Shown here in pieces: positions 1 to 25,437 of a stretch of 64,000 nucleotides of DNA; position 1 is the first letter of the stretch; each line of letters starts with the position of its first letter. Origin of the DNA: Holothuria scabra (lineage: Eukaryota; Echinodermata; Holothuroidea; Aspidochirotida; Holothuriidae); NCBI GenBank assembly GCA_037179385.1, contig CM074180.1, positions 25,153,455-25,217,454 on the forward strand, given 5' to 3'. A program made the position numbers and the translations under genes. The notes under the pieces are model-generated. The model saw only the letters and a program-made list of their open reading frames with translations, did no database searches and had not been told where the DNA came from.

Positions 1-2129
1 TTTGGCAGTCAAACTCGAAACAAAATTTTCTTAGGAGGTCATGACAGCTATAGCCCAACATACCCGAGGTTCATTTCCATATTTAGGGGCTACAGCCTAT
101 TTTAGTCCACCTTCCTCCAAACCCAATTCCGATTCACGAGGCGGCCATTCGGGACTCACGGACTTCCTATACCTGGACGAAGCATACAACACGGTACACT
201 GTCGCTATTGTGAGAAAAGGCGTACCAAGATCGCCTGTTATGGTTTTGTGTGAAAGTTTGGACTTGCTAGAGTAAATACACAGATTTTGCGAGAAAGTTG
301 AGATATTTTCGAAATAATGGAAAGTAATTTCAAAAATCACTGCACGTATTGCAGAAATATGATATTGTTTCTCATTCAAGTTAAACTTTTGCTTCAATAC
401 AGGGTCGTCAAATTATAAATATTATAGATTTACGGCGGCCATGTTGGTGCACCTCTTTTGTCCACGACGGTGGCGACAATACGGATAGGACATACGCGTT
501 ATATATGCACTGTCCATGTATATAGGAAGTTCGTGTTTCGGCACTATATCCAAACCAGGTGCTTCGTTTTTGAACCAGTTCCGATTCCAGGTTCCGCAAA
601 TTTCGGGCCCCTGCATTATGGACATTTCACCGTTCCGCTTTTTGTACTAGTTTCATTTACACTAAAATTCATATCATGTACTTTACAATTAAGGGGACGT
701 AGTGACCATTCAAGTGGCGCTATAAACAGATAAAGTAACATTTACGGAACTTTAACCTTTGCAGACTCGACTGGAATTGGGTACGAGTCCGAGCGCTAAC
801 GTATCCCATTATTCCGGACCAATTCCGATTCCGGGACTACAATTCCAGCTTGCATATTTCTTGTCCAGCAAACTACAGCACCAGTGGTGCAGAAGCTCAT
901 ACCTACCACTAAGGATCCCTAGGTTGTCTTTACTACATGTGCAATATGACTTAAATGACTTCGAATCTTGAGTATTCCCAGGTCTTCATAATATTACGAA
1001 AAAAAGGTTTTGTTTTTTACTATATTGTTAACATCACCCCAAAGGCATCACTAACTGTGCATATCACTATGACAATCCATCAACATTGCATAAGAACGCT
1101 TGCAGGAGTTTAAGGCCTTTTCCAGATGTCATGGAGTGAGCAATACAGTAGGGTCCACTTGGAACTTTTAAACAACACTTCCAGAATACTATAAACAGAT
1201 CACTACAGCCAAGCATCTCATCCAGCCGCTAACTCTTTTAACATTAACTGGAGGAAAGTTCTATCTTTTTTGAAAAATTTCATTTTCGTATAAAAGGAAG
1301 AAACCAAAAACTTTCAGAACGACTGTGCATAACAATAGCTGCCTAAAATTCATATGTATAAATTTATGTTATTTTGTCTTCATCACGTACATAATAACAA
1401 ATAAAGTAAAATAAGCTTTATGTTAAGCCTCACTCAGTTAAGTATTTCAGTAGTTTCAAAATAGTTAAAAAATACTGCATCATTTCAGTACTGCATCATT
1501 TTAAAATGTGGAAGTTTAAGTGGACAAACTGTTAAACAGGCACAAATTTCTTCCCATTAGAAACTCAAACTTAGTACTTGATAAAAAATTTGCATATCCA
1601 AAGTTATGTTGAATAAGCTGTCATTCAATATCCATAAACCATGGTTTTGCACATATTTGCATTTACAAAATTAAAACTGCAACCATATGTATTTTTCTAC
1701 AAGTTCTTGCTCTTCATTTTATGTCTGGGTAACGAAGTAAACATTTAACAATTTTCGCTTCCTCTGTCCTACAAACTTTAATTTTCTGCTCTTAAATTGG
1801 AAAAGGATAAAAAATGATAAAGAACGGGAAAATTGTAGTAAATTAGAGATAGAAAAAGTGGTTAAAATGTTCTCCTTCGATGTCACTCCATAGACCTTAT
1901 GCATATGACAGTATGATGTCACAATGCAGTAAGTACGACCTCTTTTGGAAGAAAAACCAACCAACAAAATCAATTGACGCCAAGAGTATATTGGTCAACT
2001 AATCGGGTACGCGCAAGTCTTCTAAAACAACTCTCTAGTGGTACGACCACGTCTCATTGTTTTTATCCAATATGCTGAAGTCGGAGTGTCTTAAATGCAT
2101 GAAGTCTATTGTAAGATATGGGTACTCAC
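1..2129. other. 3' flank of the EMI/EGF receptor; terminal exon not resolved
   Basis: AT-rich sequence. The first 525 bp include a dispersed repeat listed separately. The cytoplasmic end and 3' UTR of the receptor should lie here on the minus strand, but no exon has decisive coding or splice evidence. Confidence 0.4.
160..525. repeat. Dispersed repeat A, copy 1
   Basis: About 360 bp that aligns by eye along most of its length with 57030-57415. Shared blocks include CACGTATTGCAGAAATATGA and the segment around ACGGATAGGAC. Same orientation, noticeably diverged. No coding capacity or clear ends, so the class is unknown. Confidence 0.75.
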
Positions 2130-15467
<13,338 letters not shown>

Positions 15468-16208
15468 TTCAAGTGTAATAGACTTTATGAAGTCCATCAG
15501 CAAATGTTAAAGGCAGACTGCTCAACGTTAAGATTACTTAAAAGTGACTAACTTGCATGGTCACGGCGAAACATTATGGAGTGCAGTGATAAAAACCACA
15601 CCCACATGTAATTGAACGTGATAAAAAAATGAAAAAATAATCTCTTATGAATAATAGTTGCAGTTTTTAAAGAGAAAGTTTCCATGAAATACAGAAAGTA
15701 AACGGATCTTTTCTATGAATGTACACAAAACTCATTATACCCAGTCCTATTCGACAGTAAGAATGGACCTTTATCAATAAACAAACTAATCGTTCAGTGA
15801 CTGAACTTTTGTCATGCATGAATGAAAGTACCAGTGTTATGACTCGATTGAACCATGCATGACAGGTGCTATAAAATTTAACCTATCTGATTTAACAAGG
15901 ACAAGCGGTTTCTATATTATGAGACCTTTGCAAAAGCCCACTGAAACAGTGACTGTAGGATGCACGACACTGGCGCCGGTAGACACGATTTTGTTTTTAT
16001 TTGGATGGGTCCACTACAAACGGGAGAAACATTTAGCATAATTTCAAGTCAAATTTTATTCCATTACATAATATTTTTTTCTAGATCCAATTTTGGATCA
16101 CCGTTCCCGTTGCAAACCCGCTGGCTACACCAATGATGCAGGGAGCCCCAGTTCTTACAAGAGTTTTAGAAATAATCAGACACTTATCTCAGACAGTGCA
16201 CTGCAAAT

Positions 16209-16460
16209 TAAGTTCAAGGTAAGATGTAAGCATACCCTGATAGCAAGCATACGTCACACAGATGTCACTTTCTTGTCACAACTGGTCAAGTGATCAGGTC
16301 ACAATGCTGACGATATTGTGACGTCAATATAACGTCAGAAAATGACCATGGCTCTCTCCACACACTACACTTTAAGGTGACGTCACTTAGACTAAATATA
16401 AACATATATGTTTGCCCAGTTTTGACAGGTCATTTTATAGACGTCACCCTGACATCAAGT
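16209..16460 (+). repeat. TGACGT/GTCAC-rich repeat, copy 1
   Basis: Many TGACGT/ACGTCA and GTCAC words occur within 250 bp (for example GTGACGTCAATATAACGTCA and GGTGACGTCACTT). The start 'gcaagcatacgtc' matches the end of the tract at 27866-27995 in reverse complement, so the two are copies of one repeat. The words equal CRE/ATF half-sites, but regulatory activity is not shown. Confidence 0.5.
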
Positions 16461-18364
16461 GTAATAAAGCGAAACATTTGAATACTTGCCTTTCATTTCA
16501 AAAAGATCAATAAGTCAACAAAAGGAGATTAAAGTGTAACCCCTCACATTTCACATCCTACTTTCTGCATTTTAGTTATAGATATTAATGTATGTTCTAC
16601 CGGCAAAATTAACTGAAGTAACTATGAATGAATAAGGAACCGGGACATTTAATCATTACCTTGGGTAAAATGCTATGAATAAACTGAAAAAGAATTTTAA
16701 ATAAACATTTTCTTGTCATTTTAGCAATCATGATTTTGATTTGACTGTTTTGATTAGATACCCTGAAATTGTTTAGATACGCAAGGAGCCTTTGAGCTAT
16801 CTTCCGAAATAAACGACTGGACTTGTACAGGAAAATGTGTGTAGTAAACAAACTTGCCATGATATCAGCTGATATAGGAATTTGAACTGCAACTACTAAA
16901 ACCAGGGAGATTTTACAGATGCTAGCGGTCCACTGGCGTAGGTGGTGGAAAACGCTGACGGTGTAACTGCGAGAGCCCGCCAGCTCACGGGCGGACGCTT
17001 TTGTACAGTGTGTTTTGGCGAAAATGGCACCAGCGGAACAACAGTGGAAATTTTTAGCACAAAATACATGTTTCTATCCTCAAAGGTAGTGTGACATGAA
17101 AATGACAAAATTAGGTATTGCATATAAAAAGCATTAAAAACCGTGAAAGTAGCTACATTTTCCATGCAAAATCCATCAAAAATGACCATTTTACAGGGCA
17201 ATTTCTGATTTGCACTTCATCACTAATAAATATGAGCTCAATATGCAAATCTTGTGATGTCATGGGAGGGAAATACCATATGTATGGCTAACGTTATCCT
17301 TTGTTTTTACAACCTTCTGCATTTCAAGAACAGTTGTAACATTAGTTTGTCCTGAAGGTTTTATTTTGGAAGTTTAAATTGTGTCCTTGAAATTCTTCAG
17401 TATCAATTACCAAACCATAAACTAACTGATGTGTAATTAAAGGATAATTTATAAAGACTTAACAAAAGGAATGTCAACACTACACAACACTCCACATCAT
17501 TATTTTTGCATGAGTAACAACCTTCTTCAGAAACGTTCCAACTTTGAAGAGGTATATCTTCAGAACCGTAAAAGATGATGAAATAATTCCAATGGATTTT
17601 TTCTTAGAAAACTTCACTGCACAACTGCCAAGTGAAGTCAGGTTATTTTGCTGACATGTCACGCTACCTTTACGAAATCTATCAGGATCTACCGCGCACT
17701 TCTAATGACTTTTAGTAGCAGGTACTTTCAGCCTGGTAGGAATTGTTCCCATAAACAGGTCAGCTTGCCACACATGCATAACTGTACTTCATGCAATCAG
17801 CTCATGAGTTAGCAATAATATCCAGGAAATCCATTACGTGCAACACAAAGGGAGTCATTTTAGCGTGAAGCTCCTTATGAAGTGTGTTGCTACCGTAGGT
17901 CTGTGTCACGGACACCAAAATTTAAACCTGAATGGAAAACAAAAACCATATTCCTGCATTACGTGTAGTAGTTTTGACCTTACCTTGTATTAAATTTCGA
18001 AAATATTTCAATTTTCTTGAAAAATCTGTTGATTTGAACTACTTGAGCAAGTTCAAACTTTTACACAAGGTTAACGTGGCTGGTGTTTCTATAACCGCTC
18101 TCTCTCTTCCTATATTGCAATTGAACCCAAATCAATTCAAAGAGGGGAAATCACTAGAGATCTGATCATGTAGAGAGTTTGTCTAACTATCCTGGGACTT
18201 TGAGGGGAAAGTCCATGCAAGTATGAGGGAAAAGACTTATGAAGTTACTGTAATTCAATGTCACTGGCATGTGCAGAATTTTACCTCGACCGACCTCTTA
18301 TTATACTAGACGGCCTAGCACAACAGAGCACTCTGCTGACTCGATCACTTCTGCTTAGGAATCG

Positions 18365-18565
18365 CAATATTTAACGCGCAAAGCGCCCGGAAAATTTGGC
18401 TTCTTTGAGACAAATAATGAAGAATGTGCCGCTTTTAAAGGGGGGGGGGAGATTTCGGAATTTCATGCAAAACCACACAGTAGACTGGTTTCACAAAAAG
18501 CGAATTTCCAAATTGTTTGTTTTTTTTTTCAGAGCCGCCTGCCCCCTATGGCTACGCCACTGGGT
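18365..18565. repeat. GC-rich dispersed repeat copy ending 'tggctacgccactg'
   Basis: Contains 'acgcgcaaagcgcccggaaa', a G9 run, and 'ccccctatggctacgccactg', the terminal words of the family also found at 4618 and 5505. Confidence 0.5.
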
Positions 18566-19904
18566 GTCTAAGAGAAGGGGCCCAGATGCAAAATGGTGCT
18601 AAATGTTGAGTCAATATTTTGAGTTACTAGGAAACTCCAAAGTTTCCAAAACATGATCTTGAAAGTTTGGGTATTACTTTTAAATTAACAGAATATACGG
18701 TCAATTTAAATACCGGGTGTACTCTATGAGTAATTAGGATGACAACGAAAATTGTCATAGTCTTGCGAAAGATTTGTGCAAAAGTTATAACAGTAAGGAA
18801 CCATTTGTAATGGAAAGGAGGTAAAATAACTCCATGACTTGATCAAAAGCGCACTTCAATCTCCTACGGGAAAAGCACACTGCAGATCGAAGGTTGGGGG
18901 AATGGTACCCACTGGTACGGTGCTACTGAGACACCGTTGCATAAGCCTACCGGTGTATTATTGTTGAAACAAAAAACATTAAAATATGTTTTTTCGACTC
19001 ATCATACACTATCTGCAGACAGGATGGAGGTGTTTCCTGATTCCTGATCGAAGTTTCTTTTCTATATAATGTCAGTGTGATTTTACTTCTCTGATAGTGG
19101 TCTGAAAAGGAAATGGTCGAATCGCTATACAAATGAGTAATGTGAGCGTGTCGAAATTTTGCATTAGAAATCATACATTTTTATAAAAAAGTTGCATGCA
19201 GACTGTGCATCGAGACATTTTTTGCCTCTAAAATGTCTTTGCCGATTTCAGTCTGTCAGGCTGGTCATTCATTAAGACCACATATTTCATTGAAACGTAG
19301 TAGGGAACGTTTCATCTCCTTCATGTTCCTAAATGTTGTGCTCCTTCATACCCACACCTGCTGCCCTGTGCATACGAACAATCTACATAATCATAGAGAC
19401 CGATGAATAATGCATATTTGATAGGCAGATGAAAAAAGGACATCAATGAGACAGCAACTGCGCGGAGCGTGCGAAAATTTTGGGGATTTGCAAAGTAATC
19501 ATGTGGAATTAGAGAAAGCTAACCGATCGTAATCGGTAGGGGACACCTTTCACAATACTACATGTACAGTCTTTTTGGTAGTACCTAATTTTTAAGTTTC
19601 ACGTGACAAAAAGTGGGGGAGGTACTTTTACGTTAGTGTCCCCTCCACTAAAAAAGTGGGGGGACATGTACGCCTCTGCCCCCTCCCAAATCGACACGCA
19701 AAATTACGAAAATTATACCGACAGATTCCAACATTATGAAATGGCTTCGCTACAGGGATGACATTTTACTACTCTACAACGGAACGGCTTATGAGATTTT
19801 GAATTTAGTGGCTAAAATGAATAAAATTCATTCTTCTTTAAAACTCACAATTGAAATCTCTGATACCGAGGCTAGACCTTAAAGTCATTCAAGCGGCTTC
19901 CTTG

Positions 19905-20376
19905 ACAGTAAAGTCTACACACAGCCGACTGAAACTTTTCCGATACCTCGATCGTAACACAACACACACTTGCCACATTCAAAGGCTTTATAAAAGGTGA
20001 AATGCTAAGATATGGTAGATTATGCATCAATGAAACCGATTTTCGTAAGAAACTCATTTATAGAGACGCTTCTCACTAGAAACTATTTGCCTGAAGAAAT
20101 TGCCTCAGCTACGAACGGCATTGATTATAGACAAAGAGCGAATCCCCTCACGCTTGAGAAAATGCAAGCTTTAATAACGCATTGAAAATGTGGAATCTAA
20201 TTGCAGGTGACTCGCAACTTACCTGCCCGTTTCCCGATCATCAGATTATCGCCTACAAGAGGGCATCAAATCTAAAAGATTTGCTTGTTAAATCGCGGTT
20301 CCCCCTAGACCAGGAGTCGGAAGCAAAGGAGGAAAGGTACGACGATATTTTGTTAGATGTACTTTTAGCTGCATAA
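19905..20376 (+). pseudogene. Penelope-like element reverse-transcriptase C-terminal fragment, frameshifted
   Basis: Three plus-strand frames, read in turn, give one recognisable retroelement protein. First come pieces like KVYTQPTET, then FKGFIKGEMLRYGRLC (about 19978-20025), then after a frameshift FIETLLTRNYLPEEI (about 20056-20100). After further damage comes CPFPDHQIIAYKRASNLKDL with LLVKS, ending at stop 20374-20376. The motifs 'FKxxIKGExLRxxRxC' and 'PxPxxxxYKRxxNLKDLLV' are characteristic of the region after the RT palm in Penelope-like and related elements. No intact RT catalytic motif or GIY-YIG domain remains. The class assignment is by memory of motifs. Confidence 0.6.
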
Positions 20377-20379
20377 TAA

Positions 20380-23090
20380 TTCTCAGGACAAATCCCGCCA
20401 TTGCGAAAAGGCCCCTAATGATGACGTTCTGCCAAACAGAGCCAAGAACAGAAACCGGTCTAGTTGGTTTATAAAAAAAAACTCCGCTAAAATGTCAATT
20501 TTGGGAATAACTAACATTCCTCCAAAAGAATGGAATTAAAAGCCCAACAGTGTGACTGGCTAAGTCTTTTTTAAGATTTTCTTTTCCTTTTCATGTTCGT
20601 AGGGGAAGTTTTCTTCTCCATTTACGATTTTTTGATCTCGAAAATTCGCCTTCTGTGTGTTTTGAACGTTCCATCGTACGCTCGTCCTTTCCACTTCACG
20701 ATTGTCCGGCACTTACCGTGTTTTTTTTTATTTCCCGCCCTCGACCATCTCTTTTAATATATGACCTTTTCCATTAGGGTGTGATTTTTTCTTTCGACGA
20801 ACGTCTTTTCTTTTTTTTCTTTTTTTTTGAAAGCATGCTCTCTTAATTTAACCACCTTTTAATTATCATATAAATCACCTTTATGTTAAAAATAATAACT
20901 TCTGTGTTAAAAATCATGTGTATTGCTTTTCAAAATATATTGATTAAAAAATAATTGCACTTGATTTTGCAAAAAATAAATAATATTGCCATATAGTCAT
21001 ACTAACAACCCACAGCTATTCTCTCAAAAAAATTAGTTAGCACCCTTGAAACACTCTTTTAACTCATACTAGTATCCACCAGTCTCTATGATTTCATTCC
21101 CATAACCCTAATTCCCCCTTCAACCCCCCCCCCCTCAACAACCACTACACAATTCTCCTTTTAGTCTAGCACTCTACATTTAAATTTTCTTGACTCAATA
21201 AGCAGTTCAAGGGGGGTGAAAGTGCTGAAAGCTTCAAAGAACTTAGCAAAGAGTTGACTGAATGTGATAAGTATATGCTCAGCTCATAGAGAATGTTTAT
21301 TGCCAGAGCAGCAAATTAAGGCCGGTCTGAAAATGGTATCAGTACTGTGTAGAAAATTTACACTTGATGAAGATTTTTCACCCAACCAACTCACACTCCC
21401 CCCTTTCCCTATTTGAAAGTCATTCTTTGCAGGGAGTTGTTGTTTAGTGCGACTCCCTGTCTATGAATCTGCTACCTAAACAAAATGAATAAACAACAAA
21501 CAAGCTAAATATGATAATTTTGCAGAATAAGCAAAAACAGTGACAATGTTACTAATGATAGCCTTGTAATTTGCATACTTATATTTTTATGTCCACTTAC
21601 AAGTGAAATGTACGTACGTATTAAATTTTTTTTACCATGTCCTAAATAGAGCTTCGTAGAAATGTTCTTTGGCAACCTTTAAACTGTCAATTGGTGAAGT
21701 TGTTAATCGCACACGATGGCATTTTGTTGCTAAATTGCCCAATTTCTTATAGTCTTGCTAATTGCGTAGCCTTATTGTACTTTATTGGTTGCAGGTCAAG
21801 GGCGGATCTAGCAACTGCTGTAAGGAGGGTGGGCGAACGAAGTGAACCGAGTGGGATCCAGGGGCCGCGTCAGGACCCCTGGCGGGGTCTAGGGGTGGAG
21901 CCCCTGTGGGGTTCCAGGGGGCGAAGCCCGCGGAAGCTCTCGGAGTATGAGACAATTTACACATCATTCAAAGAAAGTTTAAAATGCCCCAAGAGTTGAG
22001 AAAATGATTAGCGATCCCTTCAATTTTACCTTTAAATGATCTGGGAGGCTCTTTGCAAGGCGGCGAGATGTGCTTTCCAGTCAGTGGACAAAGGTTTACA
22101 ATTATTGACAATCCAACTCAAGTGTACGCTGTTACTCGAATTTATTCAAAAGTCACTGCAGAATGGTATGACTAATTTGTAACAAACATGTAAAGCAAAT
22201 AAAAGATAAAAGATCTACAATACATTTCATATCTTGCTCTGTTTTGTATAGTATATACCTGCTACGCTTGCAGAGTCAGATACAAGCTATTTCAAATAAA
22301 ATTGTAACTGTTTACTCTCTTCCAGTTTCCTGTTAAAAAAAACTTAAAAGTTAATTTCATTCACATTCATTTTCATTTTTTCAAGATGCTGTATATGCAT
22401 ATTGACTACACACCATTCAAGGTTTTTCGTTACTGATTTTGTAAAATAGACTGTAACGTTGTAATATTGTATTATACTGCAAACTTTGTTAAAAAAATTT
22501 TTGAACTTGAAAATAAAAGAGGTGCTATAAAAAAAAAAAAAACTGTTTACTCTTTTCAATAGAATCGATGAAAAACGTTCCAAAAATGTCACTTTCTAAC
22601 AGTTACCATCACATGTTACGTTACGGCGTGTTCAAGTCGATGGTGTGGTCACTCCTGTAGCCTATAAGCTTACTCCATAGACCGATTATAAGTAAGGTTG
22701 GCCTATGGAAGGATACCTAATACTTAGGTCCTTAGTTCATTTATGGTCATAATGTCAATGAATCACTTGCGATCAATAGTATCGTTGTCTTTTATTAATA
22801 AGTAAAAACTAGAACACTAGTAGCGTGACTATGACTTTAGCCGTTTTGATAGCCTACATCCTAAATTTTTTCAAGACTTACCTGACATTTCCCACATTTT
22901 CTCAATACCACCGAAAAAATTGAAGACTATCCGATCCCCACCTCACCCAAAAATGTCACCCGGCCACCTGTTCATATCATAGTATTCACGCTCACTGGGG
23001 GAGGTGCAGTGACAAAAAGTGGGAGGTTTGCCGGGATAATTTCGTCCCTTAAAGTTCGGCAAGAAAGTAGCCAGCAATCATAACTACGGT
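20380..23090. other. Intergenic, AT-rich, with one GC-rich repeat copy
   Basis: Long T-rich and A-rich stretches (20560-21000) and a GC-rich repeat copy at about 21795-21950 ('ggggtctaggggtggagccc'). No exon was supported. Confidence 0.45.
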
Positions 23091-23091
23091 A

Positions 23092-24274
23092 CACTCTAAA
23101 AAATAAATGTTTTTTACCCAAGAACGTGTTGCTGTGCAGGCGTTACATTTACCCTCTAAATTCAGTTCAATTCATTTCCCATATGTACTTTTCACATCAA
23201 CAACATTAAGTTCAACAAACTTTATACATATGCATATGATGGACACTAGAAAAAAAAAACATTGTTCATCAAAGTTAGTGACCATAAGACAATCGAAACA
23301 AAAACAAGGACCAGACAATCGGGGAAAGAAAAAAAAAAAGAAGAATACTATGACTTGTCTGAATACAAGAAAAACAGTCAGATGAATTTAATAGAGCTTG
23401 TAAAGCTTATAAATGATAACAGTTTAAGAGTGAGTGTTTCAAGTCCTTTTGAAACTCGATTTTCAAACACTTTTCCTTAGCTCATGTACCTTAATTGTCC
23501 TATCTCATATCCCCCGTCGGAGAAGGACGGTGAAGAGTGAAAAGAAGTAACAGATCTTACTTCCAAGAAAATGTTATGCCATATACAGTATTATAACAAT
23601 AATTTTGTAAAAGTAATTTACTGTGTACAGAATTATGACGTGATACAAAGGAGAGATTATTATTACGGATTTTCATCGTCATTTCAGTTGAATCTGGCGG
23701 TTTTATGACATTTACTAAATGCATTCTGTAATAAATTATGAGAGCATTTATACACAAGTACTTCCATGCAATACATATAATGTTTTTAACTTTCAGGAGG
23801 TGACAATCAAAGTATAATTGATAGGTTGAATTACCAGATAACGTCTCGGTTTCTTTGTAAGCAACTTGAGTAATCTATTTTGTAAATTCTGAAGAGGTTT
23901 AAGTACGGTGGCACACTGTACCATAAACTTCAATAGCATAAGAGAGCCTTGAATAAACGAAGGACGGAATAATAGATCTGTAGCGCCGCATCAACTGGAA
24001 GGATATTTTTACCCCTAAAAATGGGTATTTAAACTCGAATGTGGTGTATATTTACGCAAATTATCACACAAAAAAATATTTTGAAACAAAAAGAAAATGT
24101 TTGTGTGAAAATTTTGTGTAAATAAACACCTGGTTTTAAATATTTTTTTTAGCGGTAAAAATACCTAATTTTGGAGGGTAATTGTAACGCCTGCGCAGCA
24201 ACACGTTTGGGGCAGGGAGGTGTCTAGTTACACCTCCCTGTTTGAGGTAAATTAACCGATTTATTTTTTAGAGT
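23092..24274. mobile_element. 1.18-kb non-autonomous DNA transposon with CACTCTAAAAAATAAAT termini
   Basis: Left end CACTCTAAAAAATAAAT and right end ATTTATTTTTTAGAGTG are perfect inverted repeats flanked by TA on both sides. A second inverted pair lies further in: ACGTGTTGCTGTGCAGGCGTTACA at about 23124 and its near complement at about 24187. The interior has no transposase, so it is a deletion derivative or foldback. Confidence 0.75.
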
Positions 24275-24461
24275 GTATTCACCTACTGTATGTATAAGTA
24301 TCGGCCTATAACAGCAGAAGCAAAGGAAATGCATGGTGAGAGACCCAGTGGCGCTTCTCTTTGAGCAGTTGAGATAAATTGTGAAGGTTTTACCATTTTT
24401 AGCTCCATGGTTTTACGACGACGGACGTTCAAGTGAATGAATGCGATTATTTGCCACGTAC

Positions 24462-24615
24462 GTATTGGCAGGCTGGTTTCGCATCCTCCATCGATATAGC
24501 TAGTTTTTTCCACAAATAGTCCCGATGGTATGTATTTCGGCGGTTGTTGTAGCCATACATGTCTCCTTGGTCTGGCTTGCCGTAACTTGAGTTATTCAGG
24601 CTACTTTTATGGATA
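24462..24615 (-). CDS. Possible internal exon, unknown protein
   Basis: An acceptor-like ACGACTTCTAG and a donor GTACGT bound an open frame of about 51 codons with coding-like composition. It is rich in Asn, Tyr, Lys and Ser (KPDQGDMYGYNNRRNTYHRD, then LWKKLAISMEDAKPACQY). There is no ATG at its start. Phases would be 2 in and 0 out. I do not recognise the family, and no partner exon was found. It could be chance. Confidence 0.3.
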
Positions 24616-25437
24616 CTAGAAGTCGTCAATTGATAAAGAGTTAGTCGCCCACGAAATTACTTTGAAGTTAACATAGGCCTCAACAGTTAACATGGAGTAA
24701 CTACATGTTAAAACTTAGTTAACAAGGTGACAACTATTTTTCCATTGAAGCAAAAGATGACATCAATTTTAGAATATAAAGATGTAAATTTTACAAAATC
24801 ACAAAATGTAATTTCTTGAAAGTCTTCGTAACGGTGTTGAGTATATAGCAAGTGTGTTGCAAAAAGTTGACACCTTCATGTGCGCCGCTTAAATCTAAGG
24901 TGTGTGTACACAGTACACACAAAATTGAGACATTTAATATGAGCGTCTAGTTTCTTCAAAGATGATTCAGTTTCTATGGAACGGCGGTCTTTGCATTCCT
25001 CACTATACCCGATATAACGGGAATGTCTCACCAAATGTGTGAATTAGATCCGATTTTATTTTTTGTATTTTTTTATTACATATTTTTTTTTCATTTTTTT
25101 CCCTTAATCGGCCTAAGGGGGGGGGGATCCTCCCCCCACCTCATTTGGATTCGCGTTTGTTGCAAGTGCGATAACGTAATCTGTCTTTAGGGAGTGGTAA
25201 AAATTACTGCCACAAGCGGTGTCCAGGTTTATTTATAGAGGTCGGTGGTACCACAATAATAACTTGTCAATTCAAATTTGCCTTCTGTAAATTAAAAGAA
25301 AAAATAACAGAAGAAAATCCATGTGCAACTGGGGGGAAGTGGTCTAAATCCGAGTATTTCGTCATGGGGGGGGGGGGGGTGGGGGTGGGCTAGGGTTTGC
25401 TGTGATGCGAATATCGGGAAATTGCATCAGGGTTTAA

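Larger units (their letters stand above)
15468..19900. other. 5' flank of the EMI/EGF receptor, mostly unassigned
   Basis: Non-coding by inspection apart from the TGACGT-rich tract (16209-16460), a GC-rich repeat copy (18365-18565) and decayed repeat text near 19440-19700. The receptor promoter should lie at its left edge on the minus strand. No TATA box or initiator could be fixed. Confidence 0.45.

Noticed and set aside
1719..1973. 84-residue minus frame as the receptor's cytoplasmic tail
   Set aside because: No acceptor in the required phase, and its AT-rich composition is typical of UTR or intron.
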